Source: Malaciobacter mytili LMG 24559
GTDB taxonomy: Bacteria; Campylobacterota; Campylobacteria; Campylobacterales; Arcobacteraceae
NCBI RefSeq assembly: GCF_003346775.1
Contig: NZ_CP031219.1
Span: 1,364,001 to 1,428,000 of the forward strand
Reading direction: 5' to 3'
DNA length: 64,000 nucleotides
Part shown: piece after piece, positions 37,722 to 46,711 of the stretch
How the letters are laid out: the number at the start of each line of letters is the position of its first letter
How positions within the stretch are numbered: the stretch's first letter is position 1
The notes under the pieces: generated by a model
The model's input: only the letters and a program-made list of their open reading frames with translations
The model's database searches: none
Told to the model about the DNA's origin: nothing
Translations under genes and position numbers: made by a program

Positions 37722-39194
37722 TTAATTTATAGGTAAAGCTATTTTAAATGTTGCTCCACTATTATGATTTTTTACACTAATTTCACCTTTTAAGTGCATT
37801 TCAACAATGATTTTACACGTATATAAACCAAGTCCTACTCCATGCTTAGACTCTTTTGTTGAAAAATATGGCTCAAAGATTTTATCAATTATCTCTTCTT
37901 TTATTCCCCCAGCATTATCACTAATTTCAAAATATATAGTTTTATCAACATAATAGCATTTTAATTTAATTACACCATTTTTTATTTTATTTTTTAAAAT
38001 AGCCTCTTTTGCATTTATTAGAATATTTACTAAAATAGTAGTAAGTTCATTTTTATATGTTCTAAACTCAGGTATCTGCATAATATCTTTAATAAAATCA
38101 ATCTCTTGTGTTTGAGGATCTTTTTTAAAAATCTCAATTGCTTTTAAAACAATATCTTTTGCAATAACTTTAATTTTTTCACTTTTTAATTGTACAAAGC
38201 TTTGAAACTCTTCTATTGTATTTGAAAGCTTTTGTGCATCATTTTTAATATCTTCTAAGGTTTGAATGATTTTTTGTGAATCATTTGCCAAGCCTAAAGA
38301 GAAATCTAACTCTAATTTTTGTGCTCTAATAGAGATGATATTTAAAGGTTGTCTCCATTCATGAGATAACATTTGTAAAGTCTCTGTCATAATTGCAAGT
38401 TTTGATTGTTGAAGTAAAATACTATCTTTTTGTACAACTTCTTTTTGTAAACTTTTTGTTTCAACATCTAAATTAATTTCATTTGTAATATCAAACATTA
38501 GTGAAGTATACCCTGTAATATCCCCGTATTTATTAAATGTTGGTTTTACTTTAATATCAACCCAAAAAGGCGAATTGTTTTTTCTTTTACCTTCAATTCT
38601 TCCTTTCCACTCTTTTTTATTTTTAATAGACTCAAAAATTGAATTAAAAATTTTTTCATCTTCTTCTTTTGCTTTTATAATAGAATGGGGCTTATTTATT
38701 AGTTCATTTTGCTCATAGCCACTTAAAAGACAAAAAGCTAAACTTGCTTTTGTAATAAGTCCTTGCATATTAACATGAGTTGAAGCCACATAGTTATTTA
38801 AAATTTCATCATCAGAAATCTCTTTTGTAATATCTTTTGCATTTATTACAAAAAACTTTTTATTTAACATTGTTGATAGGGTGATTTTTAAATATACCTT
38901 TTGTTTATCTTTTCTAATACAAACAATATTCATATCTGAATCATATTTGTTTTCTAAATTTTTTTTCATTAATTCAACAAAAGGTTTTAAATAATCATCT
39001 TGTATTACAGAAATAAAACTTTTATTTATTAGTTCCTCTTTTGAAAAACCTAAAATAGGAATAAAAGCATTATTAAAATAGATAAATTTACCTTTTAAAT
39101 CAATAATTCCTATCCCATCCCAAGAATTATTGATTATTTCTTTTAGTTCATTATTACTTCTTTTTAATTTAGTAATATCGTACTCTTCTGACAT
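37722..39194 (-). CDS. Multi-PAS sensor histidine kinase (soluble)
   Basis: The 490-residue protein has at least two PAS domains (about 15-130 and 135-245), the second of the Aer-like type with KPHSIIKAKEED replacing the usual NIVRHPD. The kinase core has SHEWRQPLNI as the H-box (near 277) and a lid with DNAGGIK, EPYFSTKESK and GVGLGLYTC. There is no signal peptide or membrane segment. It is divergent from polA with a 65-base gap. No response regulator lies next to it. Confidence 0.88.
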   Translation of the reverse strand: MSEEYDITKLKRSNNELKEIINNSWDGIGIIDLKGKFIYFNNAFIPILGFSKEELINKSFISVIQDDYLKPFVELMKKNLENKYDSDMNIVCIRKDKQKVYLKITLSTMLNKKFFVINAKDITKEISDDEILNNYVASTHVNMQGLITKASLAFCLLSGYEQNELINKPHSIIKAKEEDEKIFNSIFESIKNKKEWKGRIEGKRKNNSPFWVDIKVKPTFNKYGDITGYTSLMFDITNEINLDVETKSLQKEVVQKDSILLQQSKLAIMTETLQMLSHEWRQPLNIISIRAQKLELDFSLGLANDSQKIIQTLEDIKNDAQKLSNTIEEFQSFVQLKSEKIKVIAKDIVLKAIEIFKKDPQTQEIDFIKDIMQIPEFRTYKNELTTILVNILINAKEAILKNKIKNGVIKLKCYYVDKTIYFEISDNAGGIKEEIIDKIFEPYFSTKESKHGVGLGLYTCKIIVEMHLKGEISVKNHNSGATFKIALPIN

Positions 39195-39259
39195 ATAAAA
39201 CCTTATTTTTAGTATTGATATTATATTATAAAAACATTAAAAATTTATAAGTAGGTAAT

Positions 39260-41941
39260 ATGAGAAAAACAATAACAATTATTGATACATTTGGATTTTT
39301 ATTTCGAAGTTATTATGCTTTACCACCTTTAAAATCAAAAGATGGATTTCCAACTGGTTTATTAACTGGTTTTATGAATTTTATTGCAAATATAGGAAAA
39401 GATTTTCAAACAGATTATTTAGTATTTGCTTTAGATTCAAAAGGAGATACTTTTAGAAATGAATTATTTGACCAATATAAAGCTAATAGGCAAGAAGTTC
39501 CTGAAGATTTATTAAGACAATTACCAATTGCAATTGAGTGGGTAGAAAAAATGGGTTTTAAAACTGCTTCCAAAGTTGGTTTTGAAGCTGATGATATTAT
39601 TGCTTCAATTGCTTTTGATGCTAAACAAAAAGATTTAGAAGTTAGAATAGTATCCCATGATAAAGACTTATATCAATTAATTGATGATGATACAATATAT
39701 CTTTTTGATCCAATAAAAAAAAGTATTATAAATGAAGATAAATGTATAGAAAAATTTGGAGTAACTCCTAAACAATTTACTGATTATCAAGCATTAATTG
39801 GAGATAGCGCAGATAATATTCCTGGAGTAAAAGGAATAGGGGCTAAAACAGCTGAGGCTTTAATTAAGGAGTTTGGAACTTTAGATAATATTTATAATAA
39901 TTTAGAAAATATAGAAAAAGCTAGATGGAAAACTCTTTTAGAAACAGGTAAAGAAATGGCTTTTATTTCTAAACAGCTTGTTACTTTAAAAGTGGATTGT
40001 CATGCAATTGAAGAGATTGAACACTTTGAATTACCAAAAGAGAATCCTATTTTAAAAATAGCTGATACTTTAATAGAGTTTGATTTAAATAGAATTATTG
40101 ATAGGGTAAATAAAGAGGGTTTAAATTATAAAACACAAATTCCAAAAAAAGTTGAAAGTTTTCAATTTGAAACGATTTTACTAAATGAAAAAAATAGACT
40201 ATTTGAAGTAATTAGTTCTATTAAAGAAGATAGTTTTGTAGCTTTTGATACAGAAACAACTGATATTGATGCAAATAATGCAAAAATTGTTGGTTTTTCA
40301 TTTGCTTATGATGATAAAAAGGCCTATTATGTTCCAATCTCTCATTTTTATTTAGGAGTTTTGGAGCAAATCTCACTTGAAGATGCAAAGGAAGCTTTAA
40401 AACTTTTAAATAACTTTAAATTAATTGCTCAAAATTTTAAATATGATTATCAAATTATTAAAAATAATTTTGATTTAGAGATGAATATTTATGCAGATAC
40501 AATGCTAATGTCTTGGCTTATAGACCCAAGTTCTAAAATAGGATTAGATTTTGTTGCACAAAAATATTTTAACCATACGATGATTGCTTTTAAAGATATA
40601 GTAAAAAAAGGTGAAAATTTTTCTAGTGTAGAGATTGAAAAGGCTGCTTTATATGCCAGCGAAGATGCTATTATTACTTATAAATTATATTTTAAATTAT
40701 TAGAGTTATTTAAAGAAGAGAAATTAGAACATCTTTTAGAGTTGGGAAAATCTTTAGAGTTTGAATTTACTAAAGTTTTAGCAAATATGGAAGCTAATGG
40801 TGTAAAAATTGATATAAAGATTTTAGAAGAACTAAAAGTTAAAAATGCTTCTTATATTCAATCTTTAACAAAAGAGATTTATACACAAGCACAATGTGAA
40901 TTTAATATTAACTCTCCAAAACAATTAGGGGAAATTTTATTTGATAAACTTTCTTTAAAAGCTTCTAAAAAGACAAAAAGTGGTTATAGCACAAATGAAA
41001 TGGTACTTCAAAGTTTATATGAAGAGCATAATATTGTTCCTTTATTATTAAATTATAGAGAAGCTTATAAGCTTCAATCAACTTATATAGAACCTCTTTT
41101 ACAATTGGCTTTACAAACAAATGATAATAGAATTTATACTTCTTTTTTACAAACAGGAACAGCAACAGGAAGATTAAGTAGTAAAAATCCAAACTTACAA
41201 AATATTCCTGTAAAAAGTGAAGCAGGTGCACAAATTAGAAGTGCTTTTATTCCAAAAGAGGGGTATTCTTTAGTGGGAATAGATTATTCTCAAATTGAGT
41301 TAAGATTACTTGCACATTTTAGCAATGATGAAGCTTTAGTTGAAGCTTTTAATAATAATCTTGATATTCATAGACAAACAGCTGTTAAAATTTTTGGTGA
41401 AGAGCAAGCAGATAGTAAAAGAGCTATTGCCAAATCAATTAACTTTGGATTATTATATGGTATGGGAAGTAGAAAACTAGCTGATACATTAAAAATAGAT
41501 CCTAAAGAAGCAAAAGGTTATATTCAAGCTTATTTTGAAGCTTTTAAAAGTGTAAAAGATTATTTAAAATCAATTGAGGATTTTATTTTACAAAATTGTT
41601 ATGTGGAAACTTTATTAAAAAGAAGAAGAGTATTTGATTTTGATAGTGCAAATGGTATGCAAAAAGCAGCGTTTTTAAGAGAAGGTGTAAATACAAAATT
41701 TCAAGGAAGTGCAGCTGATTTAATTAAACTATCAATGTTAAAAATCTGGGAGAAATATAAAAACAATAATGATATTAAAATGTTATTACAAATCCATGAT
41801 GAACTTATTTTTGAAGTAAAAAATGAAAGAATTGATGAAATTACAAATGATTTAGTAAATATTATGGAAAATATAGTTAAATTAAATATACCATTAAAAG
41901 TGTCAAAAAATGTCGGTAAAAGTTGGCAAGAATTGAAATAA
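39260..41941 (+). CDS. polA: DNA polymerase I
   Basis: The 893-residue enzyme has a 5'-nuclease domain (about 1-290; FRSYYALPPL, FEADDIIA, GDSADNIPGVKGIG) and a 3'-5' exonuclease domain with catalytic residues in FDTETTDID (about 330). The polymerase domain contains the TATGRLSSKNPNLQNIPV segment, GIDYSQIELRLLAH, KSINFGLLYGMG and QIHDELIFE. The proofreading acidic residues are kept, unlike many Gram-positive PolA proteins. It fills gaps in repair and Okazaki fragment processing. It is a stand-alone gene; AGGTAAT precedes the ATG. Confidence 0.96.
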   Translation: MRKTITIIDTFGFLFRSYYALPPLKSKDGFPTGLLTGFMNFIANIGKDFQTDYLVFALDSKGDTFRNELFDQYKANRQEVPEDLLRQLPIAIEWVEKMGFKTASKVGFEADDIIASIAFDAKQKDLEVRIVSHDKDLYQLIDDDTIYLFDPIKKSIINEDKCIEKFGVTPKQFTDYQALIGDSADNIPGVKGIGAKTAEALIKEFGTLDNIYNNLENIEKARWKTLLETGKEMAFISKQLVTLKVDCHAIEEIEHFELPKENPILKIADTLIEFDLNRIIDRVNKEGLNYKTQIPKKVESFQFETILLNEKNRLFEVISSIKEDSFVAFDTETTDIDANNAKIVGFSFAYDDKKAYYVPISHFYLGVLEQISLEDAKEALKLLNNFKLIAQNFKYDYQIIKNNFDLEMNIYADTMLMSWLIDPSSKIGLDFVAQKYFNHTMIAFKDIVKKGENFSSVEIEKAALYASEDAIITYKLYFKLLELFKEEKLEHLLELGKSLEFEFTKVLANMEANGVKIDIKILEELKVKNASYIQSLTKEIYTQAQCEFNINSPKQLGEILFDKLSLKASKKTKSGYSTNEMVLQSLYEEHNIVPLLLNYREAYKLQSTYIEPLLQLALQTNDNRIYTSFLQTGTATGRLSSKNPNLQNIPVKSEAGAQIRSAFIPKEGYSLVGIDYSQIELRLLAHFSNDEALVEAFNNNLDIHRQTAVKIFGEEQADSKRAIAKSINFGLLYGMGSRKLADTLKIDPKEAKGYIQAYFEAFKSVKDYLKSIEDFILQNCYVETLLKRRRVFDFDSANGMQKAAFLREGVNTKFQGSAADLIKLSMLKIWEKYKNNNDIKMLLQIHDELIFEVKNERIDEITNDLVNIMENIVKLNIPLKVSKNVGKSWQELK

Positions 41942-41985
41942 ATTGAAAAAAATGTACATTTTTTTTATTTATAAATAATTTTTCT

Positions 41986-42014
41986 TTGACAAATGTAATA
42001 TTTTTTGCTATTAT
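41986..42014 (+). promoter_or_regulatory. Strong sigma70-type promoter for the regulator gene at 42047
   Basis: TTGACA (41986-41991), a 17-base spacer and TATTAT (42009-42014) with an extended TGC form a near-consensus promoter. It ends 32 bases before the start codon. An AT-rich palindrome at about 41947-41966 upstream could terminate polA. Confidence 0.75.
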
Positions 42015-42046
42015 TTTAATAAAAATTAATATCGAAAGAGTGAAAG

Positions 42047-42745
42047 ATGTTAAAAACTGAAAAAAATATAAGAAAATTATATAACGCAAAATTACTAGTA
42101 ATTAGTAATGATGACAATGTTAAAAATACAATTGAAAATGAGTTTGATGACTATTTTAAAGAGTTAAAATTAGTAAAAGGTTCTAAAGAGGCAGTTGAGC
42201 TTGCTAGTTCTAATAGTTTTGATATAGTTATTATTGATACGGATGTTAAAGAGTATTCTTTTAGTGAACTTTGTAGTGAAATTACAAGTAGAGCTCCAAC
42301 TTTACCTAAAATTATTATCTCTGATGATGAAGACAGTGAAAATATTATTATAGCTGTTAATAATAGTGCATATACATTTATGTCTAAGCCTTTAAGAGTT
42401 AAAGATATAAAATTAGCAATTATTATGTGTTTAAATCAAACAAAAAGAGGAGATAAAGTAGAGTTTCAAAATGGAATCTATTTTGATGAATATAGAGATC
42501 AATTCTTTAAACCAGGTGGAGTGCTAATAGACTTTACAAGATTAGAAAAATCATTTTTAAAACTTCTTATTCAAAAAAGAGGTGAAATTATTGATTATGA
42601 TACAATTAAAGATGTGGTATGGAAAGGCAAAAATATGTCTATTTATACTATGAGAAATATTGTAAATAAAATTAGGCAAAAAACTTATTATGAAATTATT
42701 AGAAATCACTCTAATAAAGGTTACATCATTGAGGAAAGTAAATAA
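42047..42745 (+). CDS. OmpR-type response regulator with atypical receiver
   Basis: The 232-residue protein has an N-terminal receiver fold (about 15-130). The usual acidic pair is SNDDN, the likely phospho-acceptor is in VIIDTDVKEY, and MSKPLRV holds the conserved Lys. The C-terminal winged helix (about 145-230) has LIDFTRLEKSFLKLL and SIYTMRNIVNKIRQK. Degenerate receiver features suggest it may work independently of phosphorylation, like other orphan regulators of this phylum. No kinase gene is adjacent. A strong promoter is present, so it is probably abundant. Confidence 0.85.
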   Translation: MLKTEKNIRKLYNAKLLVISNDDNVKNTIENEFDDYFKELKLVKGSKEAVELASSNSFDIVIIDTDVKEYSFSELCSEITSRAPTLPKIIISDDEDSENIIIAVNNSAYTFMSKPLRVKDIKLAIIMCLNQTKRGDKVEFQNGIYFDEYRDQFFKPGGVLIDFTRLEKSFLKLLIQKRGEIIDYDTIKDVVWKGKNMSIYTMRNIVNKIRQKTYYEIIRNHSNKGYIIEESK

Positions 42746-42760
42746 TTTTTGAGAGAATAA

Positions 42761-42952
42761 ATGGAAGAAAAAATACTTTCTAAAGAAGAGCTTATTAAGC
42801 TTTTTAAAGATGAGGAAATTGTCGATTCCGGAAAGGGATGGATGATGGGAAACAAAGAGGTCGAAATCATAGCATTGCATGATGTCGACCCAAAATTCCT
42901 TCAAGATGTAGCAAATGCTAAATTTTATAAATTAATCATTAAAGGAAAATAG
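42761..42952 (+). CDS. Small conserved-looking hypothetical protein (63 aa)
   Basis: The 63-residue acidic/basic protein (MEEKILSKEELIKLFKDEEI...) has no membrane segment or metal motif and a GKGWMMGNKEVEII centre. I do not recognise the family. It lies 15 bases after the regulator and two bases before the next gene, in tight co-directional spacing, which supports it as a real gene. Function unknown. Confidence 0.7.
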   Translation: MEEKILSKEELIKLFKDEEIVDSGKGWMMGNKEVEIIALHDVDPKFLQDVANAKFYKLIIKGK

Positions 42953-42954
42953 TA

Positions 42955-43215
42955 ATGTCTCACTGCCCATTTTGTAAAAAAAAGATTGCTATGAGTAAAG
43001 CTTTTTGTTCAAGAAGTTGCAAAGAAAATTACTTTCAATTAATTGCAATTCAAGTACCTAAACCTTTCTTAAAGAGAATTTTTGTTTTTTGTACAAATGA
43101 ACAAAGAGAAAAAGAAATAGAAGAATTTGCAAATAGGCATGGCTGGAGATTAGATCTACTTAAAAATAAAATCAACGAATTAGCAATTGAATATGGGTAC
43201 AGAACAGATTATTGA
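42955..43215 (+). CDS. Small zinc-binding hypothetical protein (86 aa)
   Basis: The N-terminal part has CPFC (residues 4-7), then CSRSC (18-22), a plausible four-cysteine zinc site of the treble-clef kind, followed by a basic helical tail. I do not recognise a named function. AAAGGAAAATAGT provides a ribosome site and the gene overlaps the next by about 23 bases, so both probably belong to one operon starting at 42047. Confidence 0.72.
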   Translation: MSHCPFCKKKIAMSKAFCSRSCKENYFQLIAIQVPKPFLKRIFVFCTNEQREKEIEEFANRHGWRLDLLKNKINELAIEYGYRTDY

Positions 43216-44479
43216 TGATCTTTTAGATCTTAATATCTTAAAAGAGAGTACTCTTTTTTATATTGAAAGTGATAAAAATATCATAAATGAATCTTTAAAC
43301 TTTTTTCAAAAATATTTCAAAAATGTTATTATTTCAAATGATGAAAATAATATTTTTGAATTATTTTCAGCTAATCAAAAAAAAATAGATATTATTTTAT
43401 TTGATTTAGATTTTGAAAAATCAGTTATTTGTGTCTCTAAAATTAGAGAACTTACTACTTTACCTCTTATTTTAACAACAAAACAACTTGATTTTAAAAC
43501 TTTAGAAAAAGTAATACATTATAGAATTGCAGATTATATAATCAAACCTATTAAGTATAATACTACTATTAAGATTTTAAATAATATTTTAGTAGAAAGA
43601 TATAATATAAAACTAATTAAACAGCAAAAAAAAGAGTTAGAAATATATAAAGATATTCTTGATAAAGAGAATTTAATAAGTGAAACAGATTTAAAAGGAA
43701 ATATAATATATGCAAATGATATTTTTTGTGAAGTTTCAGGTTATACTAAAGAGGAGCTAATTGGGCAACCTCATAATATAGTAAGACATCCAGATAACTC
43801 TTCTAAAATTTTTGAAAATATTTGGGAGACTATTCAAAGTGGAAATGTATGGAAAGGTAAAATAAAAAATAAAGCAAAAGATGGAAGTTCTTATTATATT
43901 AAATCTACAATTTTTCCTATTTTTGATGAAGAAGGAAATATAAAAAAATATGTTGCAAGTAGATTCTTAATAACTCAAGATGAAGAAGAAAAGCAGACTT
44001 TAAAAAGATATATTTTACAGCAAAAATCTCAAAAAGTTAGAACAGAGCAGGAGATTGAACAAAAGTACCAAGATTTATTAAAAGAGGCCTTAGAGAGCAA
44101 AGATAAAAAGATTAGTTCATTTGTGTCTGAATTACAAAAAGAGATAAAAATTTTAAGAGGGCGAATAAATGATGATAAAGGAAGAATTTTAAATTTAGAA
44201 CATAAATTAAAAGATTCTGAAAATAATGCAGAAAAAGCCCATGATGATTTCTTAGAAAAAATATCAAAACTTAGAACAACAACTAGAATTAGTTATGAAA
44301 AATATGAAAAATTCAAAAAACTAAATGATAATTTAAAAGAGAAACTATTAAAAGCCCAAGAATCTATTAAAGTATATCAAGAGTACATTGATGAATATAG
44401 ACATAAAATAGATGATTTAAATGATGTAATAAAATCTTATGAAGATGATAAGAAAAAAGCTGAAGCTGCTAAGAAATAG
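43193..44479 (+). CDS. Receiver-PAS protein with long C-terminal coiled coil
   Basis: The protein (428 residues from ATG 43193; a TTG two codons earlier is possible) has a receiver-like domain (about 10-130; FYIESDKN, IILFDLDF, IIKPIKYN). An Aer-type PAS domain with GQPHNIVRHPDNS follows (about 155-260). About 150 residues of charged heptad-rich coiled coil (roughly 275-428) complete it, and there is no kinase, GGDEF, methyl-accepting or DNA-binding output. It may relay a redox signal by oligomerisation. The start lies inside the preceding gene, implying coupling. It ends convergent with lgt, overlapping by eleven bases. Confidence 0.82.
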   Translation: MGTEQIIDDLLDLNILKESTLFYIESDKNIINESLNFFQKYFKNVIISNDENNIFELFSANQKKIDIILFDLDFEKSVICVSKIRELTTLPLILTTKQLDFKTLEKVIHYRIADYIIKPIKYNTTIKILNNILVERYNIKLIKQQKKELEIYKDILDKENLISETDLKGNIIYANDIFCEVSGYTKEELIGQPHNIVRHPDNSSKIFENIWETIQSGNVWKGKIKNKAKDGSSYYIKSTIFPIFDEEGNIKKYVASRFLITQDEEEKQTLKRYILQQKSQKVRTEQEIEQKYQDLLKEALESKDKKISSFVSELQKEIKILRGRINDDKGRILNLEHKLKDSENNAEKAHDDFLEKISKLRTTTRISYEKYEKFKKLNDNLKEKLLKAQESIKVYQEYIDEYRHKIDDLNDVIKSYEDDKKKAEAAKK

Positions 44480-44485
44480 CAGCTT
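44463..44485. terminator. Bidirectional terminator between the PAS-coiled-coil gene and lgt
   Basis: A 9-bp stem (44463-44471 with 44477-44485) with an AGAAA loop contains the stop codons of both convergent genes and is followed by a T-rich run on the plus strand. Confidence 0.75.
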
Positions 44486-45287
44486 TCCTTTTTGTTATTA
44501 TATATAAAACTATACATAATATAGCAAAAAATGAAGATTGTAGCATTCCCATTGTTAGCCAATTGCTATAAATAAATCCTAATTGAATATCAGGTTGTCT
44601 AAAAATTTCAGCAATTATTCTTGCAATTGAGTATAAAATACCATATAGAAGTGCCAATTGTCCCACAAATGTTTTATGCTTCCTAATTGCAACTAAAATT
44701 ACAAAAATTAAAATACCTTCTAACACTGCTTCATATAATTGAGAAGGGTGTCTTAATGTATTTCCAACGTAAATTCCCCAAGGAACATCTGTTGCTCTTC
44801 CTATTAGTTCTTGATTAAAGAAATTTCCAATTCTTCCAAATACATAACCAGCAGATACCCCAATAACAGCAATATCAGCTAAAAAGTAAAAAGATACTTT
44901 GTTCTTTTTACAAAATAAGTATGAAGCAATAATAAATCCAATTACAGCTCCATGGTAGCTCATCCCCGAAATTCCTGCATAAACACCATCAATAAAAGGA
45001 TTGAAAATTTGCCAAGGATGAGTTAAATAATACATTGTATGTGTATCATAAAAAAGAATATAACCTAATCTTGCACCTAAAATAACACCAATTTCTGCCC
45101 ACCAAATATAAGAATCAAAAACTTCTTCTTTAATAGGGATTTTATCATATTTAATAAACCATTTTGCAACTATTATTGCACTTAATAAGGCTAAAGCATA
45201 CATTATTCCATACCAATGAACAGCTATATCTCCTAAATTAAATGCTACTGGATCAAAAGTTGAATATATATTTTGCCAAGTTTCCAT
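44469..45287 (-). CDS. lgt: Prolipoprotein diacylglyceryl transferase
   Basis: Lgt transfers a diacylglyceryl group from phosphatidylglycerol to the lipobox cysteine of lipoproteins, in the inner membrane. The 272-residue protein is largely hydrophobic with about seven helices. Family segments are ARLGYILFYD, SYHGAVIGF and the signature GRIGNFFNQELIGRATD (about 142-158). The HPSQLYEAVLEG motif and C-terminal arginine region are present. Several candidate substrate lipoproteins are encoded in this window (54261, 61125, 61480). It starts two bases after the Fe-S gene stops in the same direction. Confidence 0.95.
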   Translation of the reverse strand: METWQNIYSTFDPVAFNLGDIAVHWYGIMYALALLSAIIVAKWFIKYDKIPIKEEVFDSYIWWAEIGVILGARLGYILFYDTHTMYYLTHPWQIFNPFIDGVYAGISGMSYHGAVIGFIIASYLFCKKNKVSFYFLADIAVIGVSAGYVFGRIGNFFNQELIGRATDVPWGIYVGNTLRHPSQLYEAVLEGILIFVILVAIRKHKTFVGQLALLYGILYSIARIIAEIFRQPDIQLGFIYSNWLTMGMLQSSFFAILCIVLYIITKRKAAIS

Positions 45288-45289
45288 AA

Positions 45290-46588
45290 TTAATCTTCTA
45301 AAGCTTCTGCTATTAACTCAATAGGATTTTTAAATTCTACATCTACATCTGCTTGATGTAATGAGTTTGTAATTTGCATTCTACATGCACTACATTCTGC
45401 ACTTACAATTTGTGCTTTTGTCTCTTTTATCATAGCTGCCTTTGGAAGTCCAGCTGCTTTTGCAAACTCATATTTTTCTGTTTGCATAGTAACTCCACCA
45501 AATCCACAACATCTATTTGAATCACTCATCTCTTTTAATACATAGTTTTTTGATAAAAGATTTCTAGGTTCTTTCCATACTCCTTGCATTTTTTTAGCAT
45601 GGCAAGGATCATGGTATGTAATAAGAGTATCTATTTTTTTATTTGACTTTTCTAAAAGTTGTAATAAATCTGTATTATTTTCTAACCATTTTGTAGCCAT
45701 AAATACTTTTTTAGCAATTTTACTTGCTCTTTCTTTCCATTGGGGTTGATCATGTAAATAATGTTCCCAATCTTGACTTATCATTGCACTACAAGTCGCT
45801 TCTGGAATAATAATAGCATCAACTTCCTCAATCCAAGTTTCAAAGTATTCAATATTTTGTTTTACTAAATAATCAACTGTATCAAAAGCTCCTGTAAAAT
45901 ATGCAGGTGCTCCACAACATAACTGTTTTTTAGGAATAAAAATATCAAGTTCAAGTTTCTTTAGAATTTTTACTAAAGAATCACCTGTATTTGTATAAGT
46001 ATAGTTACTCATACAACCAATAAAAATTGCTACTTTATTCTTTTTATTTTCTTCTTGTTTTTTATGTTTTGCATAGATATTTTCAGGATATTTTCTTAAA
46101 AAGCTTTTTGAATCAGCAAATGGTAAAGCTCTATCTTTTTTTACTATTGGTAGGGAAAACCTAGGCATTGCTGTTTGTTTTTGCTTATCAAGTTTTAAAG
46201 CACATGTTTGAAACATCCATCCAAGTTTTGAAAGAAAATCCATAGTTTTTCTATGTCTTAATAAAAAGAAAAATAGTTTTTTATACCAAGCAAGACCATA
46301 TTTTTTTGCAATATCACTTCTTACTTGTTCTATTATCATATCTGTTGGTAAATCATTTGGACAGGCTTCAACGCAGTTTGTACATAAAAAACATGATTCA
46401 AATATATCTTTTGCATTTTTATCAAGTTCTAATTCATTTCTTTTATATGCTCCAAGTAAATCAATAAATCCCCTTGGACTTGTTGTTTCATCTTGATTTA
46501 TATTAAAAATAGTACATACAGGTTTACATTTACCACATTTTACGCAATCATCACTTATTTTTGTATAGTCAAATTTATTATTATTCAC
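45290..46588 (-). CDS. CCG-domain Fe-S oxidoreductase (GlpC/GlcF-like)
   Basis: The 432-residue soluble protein has two ferredoxin-type cluster motifs (CVKCGKCKPVC, about 15-25; CFLCTNCVEACP, about 66-77). Two cysteine-rich CCG domains follow (CCGAPAYFTGAFD, and CCGFGGVTMQ near the C-terminus). This is the architecture of GlpC, GlcF and heterodisulfide-reductase-like subunits that pass electrons from a flavoprotein dehydrogenase to quinone. No dehydrogenase partner is adjacent, so the substrate is unknown; lactate or glycolate are options. I recall a similar ferredoxin-type protein near hemN in Campylobacter. Confidence 0.86.
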   Translation of the reverse strand: MNNNKFDYTKISDDCVKCGKCKPVCTIFNINQDETTSPRGFIDLLGAYKRNELELDKNAKDIFESCFLCTNCVEACPNDLPTDMIIEQVRSDIAKKYGLAWYKKLFFFLLRHRKTMDFLSKLGWMFQTCALKLDKQKQTAMPRFSLPIVKKDRALPFADSKSFLRKYPENIYAKHKKQEENKKNKVAIFIGCMSNYTYTNTGDSLVKILKKLELDIFIPKKQLCCGAPAYFTGAFDTVDYLVKQNIEYFETWIEEVDAIIIPEATCSAMISQDWEHYLHDQPQWKERASKIAKKVFMATKWLENNTDLLQLLEKSNKKIDTLITYHDPCHAKKMQGVWKEPRNLLSKNYVLKEMSDSNRCCGFGGVTMQTEKYEFAKAAGLPKAAMIKETKAQIVSAECSACRMQITNSLHQADVDVEFKNPIELIAEALED

Positions 46589-46711
46589 TTTTTATAAACC
46601 TTTAATTATTAAAAAATTTTTATTTTTATAAAGGTAGGTAATATACTAAAAATATAGTTAATTTTTGATGAATTGTGACAGTAAATTAAGTATTAAAAAA
46701 GAGTTCAAAGA

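Noticed and set aside
41877-42089. Minus-strand frame across the polA end and the following promoter
   Set aside because: It overlaps the polA end and a near-consensus promoter, has no ribosome site, and reads as low-complexity Phe/Ile codons.
42047-42745. Identity with the orphan regulators HP1021 or HP1043/CosR
   Set aside because: The receiver and winged-helix sequences do not match what I remember of either protein closely enough to name it.
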